Source: an uncultured Bacteroidales bacterium (GTDB lineage Bacteria; Bacteroidota; Bacteroidia; Bacteroidales; P3). Taken from it: a stretch of DNA of 64,000 bases. The stretch is taken from the NCBI GenBank assembly GCA_900317955.1, contig ONIP01000002.1, forward strand, positions 52,526 to 116,525, written 5' to 3'. This document shows, one piece after another, positions 47,189-56,933 of the stretch. The notes under the pieces are model-generated. The model ran no database searches, was not told the DNA's origin, and was given only the letters and a program-made list of their open reading frames with translations. Position numbers and translations under genes: made by a program. Numbering within the stretch: position 1 is the stretch's first letter; each line of letters starts with the position of its first letter.

Positions 47189-49789
47189 ATGACCAGCAAC
47201 GAAATCCGCAATCAATTCCTCATGTTTTTCGAAAGCAAAGGGCATCATATTGTGCCGTCTGCTCCCATGGTAGTCAAAAACGACCCCACCCTCATGTTCA
47301 CCAACGCTGGCATGAACCAGTTCAAAGACATCTTCCTCGGCAACGCCCCCGCTCCTTTCCCCCGCGTCAGCGACGCACAGAAATGTCTTCGCGTCAGTGG
47401 CAAGCACAACGACCTCGAAGAAGTCGGCCACGACACCTACCACCACACCATGTTCGAAATGCTTGGCAACTGGTCCTTCGGTGACTACTTCAAACGCGAA
47501 GCCATCGCCTATGGCTGGGAATTCCTCACCGAAATTCTCCATATCGACAAAAACAACCTCTACGTCACCGTCTTCGGAGGCGATGAGAAAGACGGCCTCG
47601 AAATGGACACCGAAGCCTACAACTTCTGGAAAGAGCACATCGACGAAAGCCGCATCCTCAAAGGTTCCAAGAAAGACAACTTCTGGGAAATGGGTGAACA
47701 AGGTCCCTGCGGTCCCTGTAGCGAAATCCATATCGACCTCCGCGACCCCGCCGACAAACTCCAAATCCCCGGCCGCGACCTTGTCAACAAAGACAACCCC
47801 CTCGTAATCGAAATCTGGAATCTTGTCTTTATGCAATACAACCGCCTTGCCGACGGTACCCTCCAACCCCTCAAAGCCAAGCACATCGACACCGGCATGG
47901 GCTTCGAACGTCTCTGCATGGTCATGCAAGGCAAAAAATCCAACTACGACACCGACGTCTTCCAACCCCTCATCCAGCATATAGCCCGCCTTTCCGGCCG
48001 CACCTATGGCCAAGACAACCAAGCCGACATTGCCATGCGCGTCATTGCCGACCACCTTCGCGCCGTCAGTTTCAGCATCGCCGACGGTCAACTCCCCGGC
48101 AACGCCAAGGCTGGTTACGTCATACGTCGCATCCTGCGTCGTGCCATCCGCTACGGCTACACCTTCCTCGGTTTCAAAGAACCCTTCATCAACACCCTCG
48201 TCAACACCCTCGTCTCCCAAATGGGAACCCAATATCCCGAACTCGTAAAACAGCAGCAACTCATCCAACGCATCATCCTCGAAGAAGAACAATCCTTCCT
48301 CAAAACCCTTGCCGGAGGCATCAAACGCTTTGAAGACTACGTCAACACTCACACCGGCACAAATACCATCGACGGAGACTTTGCCTTCGAACTCTTCGAC
48401 ACCTACGGCTTCCCTGTCGACCTCACCCAACTCATGGCCTCCGAAAAAGGCTGGTCTGTCGACATGGAAGGATTCCAACGCGGCCTTGCTGAACAGAAAA
48501 ACCGCTCCCGCGCCGCCGCAACAGTCGAAAACGACGACTGGATTGAACTCATTCCCGGCGTCAACCAAGAATTCATCGGCTACGACGAACTCTCAGCCGA
48601 AGTCCGCATCACCCGCTACCGTCACGTTAAAGTCAAAGACAAAGAATTCTTCCAACTTGTCTTCGACCGCACTCCCTTCTATGGCGAAAGCGGCGGTCAG
48701 GTAGGCGACCAAGGCACCCTTACCAATCCCGCTGGCGACATGGTGCCCGTCATCAACACCAAAAAAGAAAACAACCTCATCATCCACATAGTCAACAAAC
48801 TTCCCGAGCATCTCGACCAGCCCTATAAAGCCGAAGTCGACAAATGCCGTCGCATAGCCATCCAGTGCAACCACTCCTCCACCCATCTCCTCCACAAAGC
48901 CCTCCGCAACGTCCTCGGCACCCATGTCGAACAAAAAGGCTCCAGCGTCGACGACCAACGCCTGCGCTTCGACTTCTCACACTTTGCCAAACTCACCCGC
49001 GAGGAAATCCGCGAAGTCGAAAAACAAGTCAATATCGACATCCGCCGAGCCATCCCCCTCGAAGAGCACCGCTCCATGCCCATAGCCGAAGCACAAAAAC
49101 TCGGTGCCATGGCCCTCTTCGGTGAAAAATATGGCGACCACGTCCGCGTCGTCAAATTCGGCGACAGCGTCGAATTCTGTGGCGGTACCCATATCGACAA
49201 CACCGGCCACATCGGCTCCTTCCGTATCATTAGCGAAGGCGCCGTCGCCGCAGGCATGCGCCGCATCGAAGCCGTCACAGGCGCAGCCGCCGAAAGTTAC
49301 AACAACAACATGCAAGACCAACTCGACAGCCTGCGAGAACTTCTCAAAAACCCCAAGGACATCATCTCCGCTGTCCAACGCCTCCAAGAAGACAATGCTG
49401 CCCTCCGCGCCGAAGTCGAGCAATTCCAGAAAGCACAGGTCAACGCACTCAAGCAAGACCTCGCCCGTCAGCTCGCTCTATCTCCACTCTTGGTTCGCCG
49501 AATGGACACTGATCTCAGCCAACTCAAAGATGCCATGCTCGCCCTCGCATCGCAGTATCCTGACATGGCCGTTGTACTCGGCAGCGTCTACGGTGGAAAG
49601 CCTGCCCTGCTCGTGGCTCTCGGCAAAAACCGTACCGACGCAGGTCTCAATGCCGGCAATATCGTCCGCGCCGCCGGCAAAGAAATCCAAGGTGGTGGCG
49701 GCGGCCAACCCGCCTATGCCACCGCAGGCGGCAAAAACCCCGACGGTCTCGACGCCGCTCTCCGCGTTGCCGAAGAGATGATAAAGTAA
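47189..49789 (+). CDS. alaS: Alanyl-tRNA synthetase
   Basis: 866 residues, standard length. The class II catalytic core opens with MTSNEIRNQFLMFFESKGHHIVPSAPMV and includes TMFEMLGNWSFGDYFK (motif 2) and GMGFERL (motif 3). The editing domain shows NHSSTHLLHKALR and CGGTHIDNTGHIGSF, whose His and Cys residues bind zinc. The C-terminal DHHA1-like domain ends with GGGGGQPAYATAGG. It charges tRNA-Ala and clears mischarged Ser or Gly. A strong terminator follows 25 bases after the stop. Coding strand is very C-rich. Confidence 0.97.
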   Translation: MTSNEIRNQFLMFFESKGHHIVPSAPMVVKNDPTLMFTNAGMNQFKDIFLGNAPAPFPRVSDAQKCLRVSGKHNDLEEVGHDTYHHTMFEMLGNWSFGDYFKREAIAYGWEFLTEILHIDKNNLYVTVFGGDEKDGLEMDTEAYNFWKEHIDESRILKGSKKDNFWEMGEQGPCGPCSEIHIDLRDPADKLQIPGRDLVNKDNPLVIEIWNLVFMQYNRLADGTLQPLKAKHIDTGMGFERLCMVMQGKKSNYDTDVFQPLIQHIARLSGRTYGQDNQADIAMRVIADHLRAVSFSIADGQLPGNAKAGYVIRRILRRAIRYGYTFLGFKEPFINTLVNTLVSQMGTQYPELVKQQQLIQRIILEEEQSFLKTLAGGIKRFEDYVNTHTGTNTIDGDFAFELFDTYGFPVDLTQLMASEKGWSVDMEGFQRGLAEQKNRSRAAATVENDDWIELIPGVNQEFIGYDELSAEVRITRYRHVKVKDKEFFQLVFDRTPFYGESGGQVGDQGTLTNPAGDMVPVINTKKENNLIIHIVNKLPEHLDQPYKAEVDKCRRIAIQCNHSSTHLLHKALRNVLGTHVEQKGSSVDDQRLRFDFSHFAKLTREEIREVEKQVNIDIRRAIPLEEHRSMPIAEAQKLGAMALFGEKYGDHVRVVKFGDSVEFCGGTHIDNTGHIGSFRIISEGAVAAGMRRIEAVTGAAAESYNNNMQDQLDSLRELLKNPKDIISAVQRLQEDNAALRAEVEQFQKAQVNALKQDLARQLALSPLLVRRMDTDLSQLKDAMLALASQYPDMAVVLGSVYGGKPALLVALGKNRTDAGLNAGNIVRAAGKEIQGGGGGQPAYATAGGKNPDGLDAALRVAEEMIK

Positions 49790-49814
49790 AAACCTCCCTG
49801 TATTCATTAACCCC

Positions 49815-49851
49815 AAGGGCACACTGACCACGCGTCAGTCTGCCCTTTTTT
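49815..49851 (+). terminator. Rho-independent terminator of alaS
   Basis: A 14-bp stem with one mismatch (AAGGGCACACTGAC against GTCAGTCTGCCCTT), 5-base loop, then TTTTTT. The gap to the next promoter (49852-50020) shows nothing further. Confidence 0.88.
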
Positions 49852-50020
49852 CATTGTTCCAACCGCTCAATTCATGCCTCCTTTCCGCCCTCCCAGAGTA
49901 TATCACATCCCTCCAAACAAACCCCTTATCTCAACCCAAAACCACCCGCACCTCCCATCTATTTTTAAGTTCTGATTGACTTTTATATACATTGGTTCTC
50001 ACACTATGAGTTTTTTTTCG

Positions 50021-50028
50021 TATCTTTG
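50021..50028 (+). promoter_or_regulatory. -7 promoter of the GWxTD operon (TATCTTTG)
   Basis: TATCTTTGCA after a T-run, 105 bases before the ATG at 50134. It lies in the 344-base gap between alaS and the GWxTD gene and is the only clear promoter for the downstream plus-strand genes. Confidence 0.65.
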
Positions 50029-50133
50029 CAGTTGGTTTAAAGTGTCCTGTCAGCACCCACACATGTCAATATCATATTGTCTGTCAGATGCTTGCCGGCA
50101 CACAATAAATCAAACATAAAAGGAATAGTCTAT

Positions 50134-51657
50134 ATGAAAAAAATTGCATTCTTACTTTTGGCACTTACTATGACAGTGTCGGGAAAGGCTGCCTCCCCAC
50201 AACTGTCGGCCTTGTTCAGTTACTCTCTATTTTATATTCCAGAAAGCAACAAACCCTATGTCGAGACCTATCTTAGTTTCGACGCCTGGACCCTGGCTTT
50301 TGTCGAAGAGGAACCCGGACAACTCCGTGCCACAGTCGAGGTCACACTGGTCGCCCGCCGTGGCGATTCTATAGCCTACGCCAAACGCTACGACCTTCAC
50401 AGTCCCTACACCACAAGCTCCAATTCCACCAACTTCACCTTCATGGATCTACAACGCTTCGGACTGGCAAATGGCATTTACGATTTGGAGATTAGCCTCC
50501 GCGACAAAAATACCAAGGATGAACCATACATCTTGAAAGAAAAACTACTCGTAAACTATGCCCAAGGGCAAGTCTCCCTCTCCAGCTTGCAACTCATGTC
50601 CTCTGCAACCCCCACCACCGACAACAACATGTTGTCTCGCAACGGTTATGATATGGTGCCTTATATCAACGATTTTATTCCGGCCAACGTCTCCGTCCTC
50701 CACCCCTATTTTGAGTTATACAATCTCGATAAAGAGGTCGGCAATGGCAAATACTTTGTTGACGTCTATATTGAACAACTTGAAAACCACCGTCGTATTC
50801 CCAACGTCGGCCAGCGGCTTGAACGTTCCCAAGCCCAGTCCTGGAGTGCTGAATACACCGATTTGGACCTGAGTTCCCTTCCCTCCGGCAACTACAACAT
50901 CGTTGTTTCTGTGTGCAACGCCAACGGCGATGAATTCCTCAAACGCGAAACCGCCATCATGCGTTCCAATCCCGGAGCCGACGACAACTGGCCCACCGAA
51001 AACGAAGTAGCCATGTCATTCGCTTCTCAGCTCAACGAAGAGGACCTCAACTACTACATCGAAGCACTTTACCCTATTGCTTCCCCCTACGAATACGAAA
51101 CTTCCACTCGACTCCTCGCCGGCTCGACCTTAGCCGAAAAACAGGCCTTCTTCTTCTTTTTCTGGAAACGTCGCGACGCCTTCAACCCTGAGGGCAAATG
51201 GAATGATTATTTCATTCGTCTTCGTTACGTCGATGAGCACTTCTCATACCCCCTCACACGTGGCTTTAAAACCGACATGGGACGCGTCTATCTGCAATAC
51301 GGCCCTCCCGACTATGTCCGCGATGAAAAGAATTACGTAGGTGTGCTGAACAATCCCTCACTCTCCGCTCATAACGCCTACTATACCAATTCCTACGGTG
51401 AAGGCGACAACACCGCTGAACAAGGACAAGTGCACTATCTGCCCTACCAACTATGGCGTTACAACCAACTCCCCGGCGACAACGCCAACCGCACCTTCCT
51501 CTTCTGGGATGAATTCCGCGGTGGCTACTACCGATTGCTCAACTCCAACGCCCGCGGCGAACTCCGCACCGCAGGATGGGAACGTATGCTCAGCCGCAAC
51601 ACTATCGACGAAGGTGCTGTCGGCGAAGTGGGACAACAGTTCAACAGAGGTTACTAA
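50134..51657 (+). CDS. GWxTD-domain exported protein
   Basis: 507 residues from the ATG at 50134, which opens a signal peptide (MKKIAFLLLALTMTVSGKAA). The N-terminal two thirds are beta-rich; the last third is the GWxTD domain, recognised from FFFFFWKRRDAFNPEGKWNDYFIRLRYVDEHFSYP, GFKTDMGRVYLQYGPPDYV and the YQLWRYNQLPG stretch. In this copy the name-giving tetrad reads GFKTD. Function is unknown; the domain is common in Bacteroidota and related phyla in secreted proteins. First gene of the plus-strand run with LpxL-like, GT2, gltX and OmpH-like genes. Confidence 0.85.
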   Translation: MKKIAFLLLALTMTVSGKAASPQLSALFSYSLFYIPESNKPYVETYLSFDAWTLAFVEEEPGQLRATVEVTLVARRGDSIAYAKRYDLHSPYTTSSNSTNFTFMDLQRFGLANGIYDLEISLRDKNTKDEPYILKEKLLVNYAQGQVSLSSLQLMSSATPTTDNNMLSRNGYDMVPYINDFIPANVSVLHPYFELYNLDKEVGNGKYFVDVYIEQLENHRRIPNVGQRLERSQAQSWSAEYTDLDLSSLPSGNYNIVVSVCNANGDEFLKRETAIMRSNPGADDNWPTENEVAMSFASQLNEEDLNYYIEALYPIASPYEYETSTRLLAGSTLAEKQAFFFFFWKRRDAFNPEGKWNDYFIRLRYVDEHFSYPLTRGFKTDMGRVYLQYGPPDYVRDEKNYVGVLNNPSLSAHNAYYTNSYGEGDNTAEQGQVHYLPYQLWRYNQLPGDNANRTFLFWDEFRGGYYRLLNSNARGELRTAGWERMLSRNTIDEGAVGEVGQQFNRGY

Positions 51658-51686
51658 CAACAAATATCGATAATCAGCTATAGCAA

Positions 51687-52532
51687 GTGATAGGTAAGTT
51701 GTTGTCGGATATATTGTATGTGCTGGCGTACCACGTGGTTCGCTATAGGAGGGCGGTAACCAAAAATAATCTTGCCAACGCCTATCCCGAAATGAGCGAT
51801 TCCAAACGGAAAGAGATTGAACGCGCCTACTACCACCACATCTGCGACCTGATTATTGAGGGCATTTACAATCTCTATGCCAATCCCCGCAGCATCATGA
51901 AACGCTATCGTTTCGTAAATCGCGAGATTGTGAATCGCTATTACGAGAAGGGGCAAAGCATAGTGCTGATGTCCGCCCACTACAACAACTGGGAGTACAT
52001 GATAACCTCCCTCAACTACCAACTCATGCACCACGGCGTCGGTGTTGGCAAACCCCTTCAGGACAAAGCCGTCGCCAACTACATCACCCGTAGGCGCGGT
52101 CGTTTCGGCACCGAAATTGTCGACCAAACCAACGTCCGCCAGGTGATGCAGTATTACCACGCTCACCACGTCCCCGTAGCATATATGATGCTCAGCGACC
52201 AGTCCCCAAACGACGTCCACAAGTCCTTCTGGACACTTTTCATGCACCAAGAAACCCCCTTCCTATACGGAGCCGAGTATTTTGCCCGTAAATACAACAT
52301 GCCGGTGCTCTACTACGAGGTCACAAAAGTCCGTCGTGGATATTACGAAGTACGCTTCACCCCTCTTTGCGAAAACCCTTCTGAGGTACCCCAATACGTC
52401 ATCACCTCCCGCTACATCAAAATGCTAAACGAAACTATCGACCGCCAACCCGAATTCTGGCTCTGGTCTCACAAGCGTTGGAAACGTACCCGCCCCGAAG
52501 GCATGGAACTTAGACAACTAACATTGAATTAA
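51687..52532 (+). CDS. LpxL/HtrB-family lipid A acyltransferase
   Basis: 281 residues starting with GTG at 51687; an in-frame TAG two codons upstream (51681-51683) rules out an earlier start. A hydrophobic N-terminus (LLSDILYVLAYHVVRYRR) is followed by the acyltransferase block VLMSAHYNNWEYM, where His is the catalytic base (HxxxxE pattern), and by MLSDQSPND and WLWSHKRWKRTRP, typical of the family. It adds a secondary acyl chain to lipid A at the inner membrane. Compared with many homologues the first membrane segment is short. It lies 29 bases after the GWxTD gene and 11 before the GT2. Confidence 0.88.
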   Translation: MIGKLLSDILYVLAYHVVRYRRAVTKNNLANAYPEMSDSKRKEIERAYYHHICDLIIEGIYNLYANPRSIMKRYRFVNREIVNRYYEKGQSIVLMSAHYNNWEYMITSLNYQLMHHGVGVGKPLQDKAVANYITRRRGRFGTEIVDQTNVRQVMQYYHAHHVPVAYMMLSDQSPNDVHKSFWTLFMHQETPFLYGAEYFARKYNMPVLYYEVTKVRRGYYEVRFTPLCENPSEVPQYVITSRYIKMLNETIDRQPEFWLWSHKRWKRTRPEGMELRQLTLN

Positions 52533-52543
52533 ATATCAACCTA

Positions 52544-53554
52544 ATGACTACTACCGTTGTTATACTTAACTGGAACGGACGGAAAATGCTGGAGCGTTTT
52601 TTGCCTTCAGTAACAGCCTACACTGTGGGCGATGCCGAGGTTATCATTGCCGACAACGGCTCTACCGACGACTCCCTCTCTTTTCTGCGCCATCATTACC
52701 CCTCCCTCCGTATTATTGAACTCGACAAGAACTATGGCTTCGCCGATGGCTACAACAAGGCTCTTGTCCAAGTCGATGCCGAATACTTTGTGCTTCTTAA
52801 CGACGATGTGGAAGTAACCCCCAACTGGATTGAACCCGTCATCGACCAAATGAAACAACATCCCGACACCGCTATCTGCCAACCCAAGTTGCTCATGTAC
52901 GACCAACGCGACACCTTCGAATACGCAGGCGGTGCAGGCGGTTTCATCGACAAATACGGCTACCCCTTCTGCCGTGGACGCATGTTTACCACCCTCGAAC
53001 AAGACCATGGCCAATACAATGACCCATGCCCTATTTTCTGGGCTTCCGGTGCTGCCATGTTTGTTCGCGCCGATGTATGGAAGGAACTGGGTGGCCTTGA
53101 CGGCGATTTCTTCGCCCACATGGAAGAAATCGACTTCTGCTGGCGCGCCCGCAATGCCGGCTACGACGTCTCCTACTGCCCCCAATCTGTCATCTACCAT
53201 GTCGGCGGCGGTACTCTTCCCAAATCCAATCCCCGCAAAACCTACCTCAACTTCCGCAACAACATGGCCCTTCTCTTCAAAAACCTCCCTCAAAATAGAC
53301 TCAAATGGGTTCTCTTCTGCCGTGTAATACTCGACTACGTTGCCGCCTTCAAATTCCTCCTCGAGCGCAAACCCAAAGAGTTCAGTGCCGTCATCAAAGC
53401 CCATAGAGCCTTCTACCAATGGCTCCCGTCCCTCAAGGCAAAACGCAGAAGCCTCAGCCACCGCGACAACGTCAAAGGCATCTACCAGGGTCGCCTCCTC
53501 ATCGACTACTACCTGCTCCGCAAAAAGAAATTCTCCGACCTCAAAAACATCTAA
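52544..53554 (+). CDS. Family 2 glycosyltransferase (rhamnosyltransferase-like)
   Basis: 336 residues. The GT-A fold opens with TTVVILNWNGRKMLERFLPSV, the nucleotide-sugar block IIADNGSTDDS, the DxD-type LLNDDVEV near 90, and the acceptor region ASGAAMFVRADVWKELGGLDGDFFAHMEEIDFCWRARNAGY. This layout is shared with WbbL-type rhamnosyltransferases of O-antigen and cell-wall synthesis. No membrane helix is predicted, so it should be a peripheral cytosolic enzyme. Donor sugar unknown. It may act with the LpxL-like enzyme next to it in envelope glycolipid synthesis; that is context only. Confidence 0.88.
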   Translation: MTTTVVILNWNGRKMLERFLPSVTAYTVGDAEVIIADNGSTDDSLSFLRHHYPSLRIIELDKNYGFADGYNKALVQVDAEYFVLLNDDVEVTPNWIEPVIDQMKQHPDTAICQPKLLMYDQRDTFEYAGGAGGFIDKYGYPFCRGRMFTTLEQDHGQYNDPCPIFWASGAAMFVRADVWKELGGLDGDFFAHMEEIDFCWRARNAGYDVSYCPQSVIYHVGGGTLPKSNPRKTYLNFRNNMALLFKNLPQNRLKWVLFCRVILDYVAAFKFLLERKPKEFSAVIKAHRAFYQWLPSLKAKRRSLSHRDNVKGIYQGRLLIDYYLLRKKKFSDLKNI

Positions 53555-53607
53555 CCCCTTTATTTATTTCATAAGCATTTAATAACACCTAACAACATAT
53601 TAACACA

Positions 53608-55140
53608 ATGAGAAAAGTACGTGTACGTTTTGCTCCGAGTCCCACTGGCCCGCTCCACATCGGTGGTGTGCGCACAGCTCTTTACAACTACCTCTTCGCC
53701 CGTCAAAACGGCGGCGACATGATACTTAGAATTGAAGACACCGACCAGACCCGTTTCGTCCCGGGTGCCGAAGATTACATTATCGAAGCCCTCGACTGGC
53801 TGGGCATTAAATTCGACGAAGGCGTCCACCTTGGCGGAAACTATGGTCCTTACCGCCAAAGCGACCGCAAACCCCTCTACCGCCAATATGCCGACCAACT
53901 GCTACGCGACGGCTGGGCATACTACGCCTTCGACAAACCCGAAGCTCTCGATGCCAAACGCAAGGAATACGAATCCCAAAAGAAAACCTTCCAATACGAC
54001 TGCACCACTCGCCTCTCTATGGAGAACAGCCTCTCTCTCCCCGCCGACGAAGTGTCTCGACGCATCGATAGCGGAGAACCATACGTGGTACGCTTCAAAT
54101 TCCCCGAAGACTTAGACATAACTGTCCACGACCTCATCCGTGGCGATGTCACCATGAACAGCCGTCTCCTTGACGACAAAGTCCTTTTCAAGTCCGACGG
54201 CATGCCCACCTACCATCTCGCCAACATCGTCGACGACCACCTCATGGAAGTCTCCCACGTTATCCGTGGCGAAGAATGGCTTCCCTCCGCCCCTCTCCAC
54301 GTCATGCTCTATCGCGCTTTCGGCTGGGAGGACACCATGCCTCAATTCGCCCACCTTCCCCTGCTTCTCAAACCCGATGGCAACGGCAAACTTAGCAAAC
54401 GCGACGGCGACCGCCTCGGCTTCCCTGTCTTTCCTCTCGACTGGCACAACCCCGAAACTGGCGAAATCTCCTCCGGCTACCGCGAACGCGGCTATCTCCC
54501 TGAGGCTGTTGTCAACATGCTCGCTCTCCTCGGCTGGAACCCAGGCAACGACCAGGAACTAATGTCCATGGACGAACTCATCCGGCTCTTCAGCATCGAA
54601 CATATCAGCAAAAGCGGTGCCAAATTCAACATCGAGAAAGCAAAATGGTTCAACCACGAATACCTCCAAAAATGCTCTGACGAACGCATCGCCGAGATGT
54701 TCCTCCCCCAGCTCAAGGAGCACGGCATCGATGCTCCCATGGACTACGTCGTCAAAGTCTGCGGCATGATGAAAGAGCGTATCTCCTTTCCCTCCGAACT
54801 TTGGGACCAGACTCACTACTTCTTCGTCGCGCCAACCGAATACGACCCCAAAGCCGTCTCCAAACGCTGGAAACCAGGCATGACCACCCACATGGCCAAA
54901 GTCATTGAAATCCTCAACACCGTCCCCTTCCAGTACGATGCCATCCATCAAGCACTCCTCGAGGACTACATCAAAGGCAACGAACTCAACATGGGTCAGA
55001 TCATGAACTCCCTGCGCCTCGCCGTCGTAGGCACCACCGTAGGCCCCGACATGCTAACCCTCGTTATGACCATCGGCAAAGAGGAAACAATAGCCCGCGT
55101 CCAACGCGCCATAGACACCATAGGAGAAATAGAAAATTAA
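53608..55140 (+). CDS. gltX: Glutamyl-tRNA synthetase
   Basis: 510 residues, class I. HIGG (17-20) is the HIGH motif, [18 protein letters not shown] carries the KMSKS equivalent, and [28 protein letters not shown] is the typical Glu-tRNA synthetase segment. The C-terminal anticodon-binding helical domain is complete. It charges tRNA-Glu. It begins 53 bases after the GT2 gene with no obvious -7 element of its own. Coding strand C-rich, like alaS. Confidence 0.96.
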   Translation: MRKVRVRFAPSPTGPLHIGGVRTALYNYLFARQNGGDMILRIEDTDQTRFVPGAEDYIIEALDWLGIKFDEGVHLGGNYGPYRQSDRKPLYRQYADQLLRDGWAYYAFDKPEALDAKRKEYESQKKTFQYDCTTRLSMENSLSLPADEVSRRIDSGEPYVVRFKFPEDLDITVHDLIRGDVTMNSRLLDDKVLFKSDGMPTYHLANIVDDHLMEVSHVIRGEEWLPSAPLHVMLYRAFGWEDTMPQFAHLPLLLKPDGNGKLSKRDGDRLGFPVFPLDWHNPETGEISSGYRERGYLPEAVVNMLALLGWNPGNDQELMSMDELIRLFSIEHISKSGAKFNIEKAKWFNHEYLQKCSDERIAEMFLPQLKEHGIDAPMDYVVKVCGMMKERISFPSELWDQTHYFFVAPTEYDPKAVSKRWKPGMTTHMAKVIEILNTVPFQYDAIHQALLEDYIKGNELNMGQIMNSLRLAVVGTTVGPDMLTLVMTIGKEETIARVQRAIDTIGEIEN

Positions 55141-55170
55141 AAAAGTAGGTAATTTACAAGATTAACAAAC

Positions 55171-55204
55171 CGTCCGACAAGTCTGAAAGTCCGACCCGTC
55201 CGAC
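55171..55204. repeat. Iterated gtccgac/gtctgaa word tract
   Basis: Four imperfect copies of a 9-base word (cgtccgaca, agtctgaaa, gtccgaccc, gtccgac) in the 82-base spacer between gltX and the OmpH-like gene. Related to the tract at 18587-18612 in reverse orientation. Confidence 0.5.
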
Positions 55205-55222
55205 AATAAAAAATCAACCAAA

Positions 55223-56026
55223 ATGGAAATCAATCAAGACCTAAACAAACCAGTCGACGACAACAGCCTCGACACCATTGAAATGAAAGAAGTGAAAGAA
55301 ACCATGGAACAGCGTCCCGTCAACCCCGAGCCCATTCCCGAAAACCCTGTCACCCCTGCTGCCCCCGCTGAAAAAGACACCTGCAATAACAAGAAGCCCT
55401 GCTGCCATACTTGGCTGCTCGTCTGCAACATCATCCTGCTCATCGGACTCATCCTTCTCTACATCTTCCACTTCACCGGCTTCGGCACAAAGAGCAAACA
55501 CAACCCCAACGCCGCCGCTCCTGTTGTTGCCAAAGACGGTGTCCTGAAAATTGCTTGGATCGACAGCGACACCCTCTTGGCCAAATATCAATATGCCATC
55601 GACCTTCAGGAAGAGCTCAACAAGTACAAAGAATCCCAGGAGAAACACTACCAGGAACAGGTAGCCAAATTCCAGAAAGACTACCAAAACTTCATCCAGA
55701 CCGGCGAAAACATGACCCTCAGTCAACAGCAAGCCACCGAAGCCGAACTCAAACAACGCGCTGACAAAATCGGTGCCCTCGAAGCCGAACTCACCCAGAA
55801 AGTCATGCAGAAACAGATGGATTCCAACATCGAACTTCTTAACCGCATCTTCGCTTTTGTCCGCGAATACAATGCCGCCAACCAACAGTTCGACCTTATC
55901 ATGCGTAAGACCTTCAACGACAGCCCCACCATGTACATCAACCCCGCCATGGACATCACCAACGAAATCATCGAAGGCCTCAACGAAGAATACAAATCCG
56001 TCAAAGGCAAGAAAGCCAGCAAATAA
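55223..56026 (+). CDS. OmpH/Skp-like protein with a membrane anchor
   Basis: 267 residues. An acidic, Pro-rich N-terminal region of about 60 residues precedes a Cys-rich KKPCCHTW and a membrane helix (LLVCNIILLIGLILLYIFHF), followed by an OmpH-type domain: IAWIDSDTLLAKYQYAIDLQEELNKYKESQ and a long Gln-rich coiled coil. Skp and OmpH are periplasmic chaperones for outer-membrane proteins. This one differs from classical OmpH in replacing the cleavable signal peptide by an internal anchor and a cytoplasmic tail, so the coiled coil would be held at the inner membrane. Last gene of the plus-strand run. Confidence 0.8.
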   Translation: MEINQDLNKPVDDNSLDTIEMKEVKETMEQRPVNPEPIPENPVTPAAPAEKDTCNNKKPCCHTWLLVCNIILLIGLILLYIFHFTGFGTKSKHNPNAAAPVVAKDGVLKIAWIDSDTLLAKYQYAIDLQEELNKYKESQEKHYQEQVAKFQKDYQNFIQTGENMTLSQQQATEAELKQRADKIGALEAELTQKVMQKQMDSNIELLNRIFAFVREYNAANQQFDLIMRKTFNDSPTMYINPAMDITNEIIEGLNEEYKSVKGKKASK

Positions 56027-56047
56027 AACACACTAGCTTTCATTCCC

Positions 56048-56106
56048 TTATTAATGATTCATACCGATTTGGAGTTGCACTCCAAATCGGTACGTATCAT
56101 TAATAA
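56048..56106. repeat. 59-nt near-perfect palindrome
   Basis: Arms 56048-56075 and 56079-56106 (28 bases each) match at 26 positions around a TGC loop; the inner 14 bases (ACCGATTTGGAGT and neighbours) pair without a break. It begins 22 bases after the OmpH-like gene and may act as its terminator, though no T-run follows. This is the first item in the gene-free gap 56027-56933, which otherwise holds the repeats listed below. Confidence 0.7.
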
Positions 56107-56285
56107 GTAGCTAACCTATAGTATTATATAGTCAACCATATCCATATTAGCACCACTCGTATTTCTTTGCCACCATCATACATCAAGTCCTCTTGGTCAA
56201 GTGTCACTATGACACCACTCTCTATATATAAACTGTTCATAGCTTCAACCAGTCCACTATCTCTCGCTTCTCGTATCATGGCCTA

Positions 56286-56338
56286 GATACAACTTTTTAG
56301 TGACATTAAAAGGAAGTTTTTAATGCCATTGATAACTC
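56286..56338. repeat. 53-bp direct repeat, copy 1
   Basis: Matches 56740-56792 at all but two positions, in the same orientation, 454 bases apart. Core: ctttttagtgacatt then aaaggaagtttttaatgcc. The pair brackets the REPIN-like element. Confidence 0.8.
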
Positions 56339-56372
56339 GACATCGGAAATCAATAGAGTTTGCGGATAACCT

Positions 56373-56552
56373 CGGCCCGAAAGGCCAAAAAGAGAATAGC
56401 CCAGGGCATTGCCCTGGGTATTAAGGGATACTGCATTAACGCCCTGAAAGGGCAAAAGAATTGATGCTTATGCCCCTATTCAGGGCGTTGGACACATACA
56501 CCGTATACCCAAGGCGTTGCCTTGGGCTACAGGGATTTTAGCCTTTCAGGCC
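56373..56552. repeat. REPIN-like symmetric hairpin element
   Basis: Six hairpins arranged as a mirror image: 56373-56386, 56400-56418, 56441-56453 | 56472-56486, 56508-56526, 56541-56552. Paired hairpins (first/last, second/fifth, third/fourth) are related in sequence (cggcccgaaaggcc with gcctttcaggcc; cccagggcattgccctggg with cccaaggcgttgccttggg; gccctgaaagggc with gcccctattcagggc) and their centres are equidistant from about 56463. This is the layout of a REP doublet. Confidence 0.8.
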
Positions 56553-56739
56553 GTTTTGACGAGTAATCTATCATAAACAAATAAAAGAGAATTTGTACCC
56601 GAATTTACTTGTCAAACTTTAGTAATTTACTAAGACTGACATTATTTTTCGGCTCATTACGCTATTAAAAACATACAAATACGGCTCACCATAAGACATA
56701 AGACATCCAAAATCGCCCAATTTTGAGCTGAAATGCAAA

Positions 56740-56792
56740 GATACGACTTTTTAGTGACATTGAAAGGAAGTTTTTAATGCCATTGATAACTC
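56740..56792. repeat. 53-bp direct repeat, copy 2
   Basis: Second copy of 56286-56338. In this copy a TATCTTTG -7 element on the minus strand (56736-56743) overlaps the repeat edge; no gene follows it convincingly. Confidence 0.8.
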
Positions 56793-56933
56793 CGTGTCGA
56801 ATAATACAGCATAAAAGTCTTCGCCAATACCTGTTATTCCAATACACAAAATAAGTCCCTGTCTTCATGGCAGGGACTTGTTTCGTTAATGTCACGGGTG
56901 GCGGAGACCGCCTCCGACAATATTATTAAAATC

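Noticed and set aside
47156..48568. 470-codon open frame opposite alaS
   Set aside because: Antisense to a complete alanyl-tRNA synthetase; product is Val/Phe/Glu-rich without any domain.
56686..56895. 69-codon minus-strand open frame
   Set aside because: Covers a direct repeat and A/T-rich spacer; no family features, though a -7-like element overlaps it.
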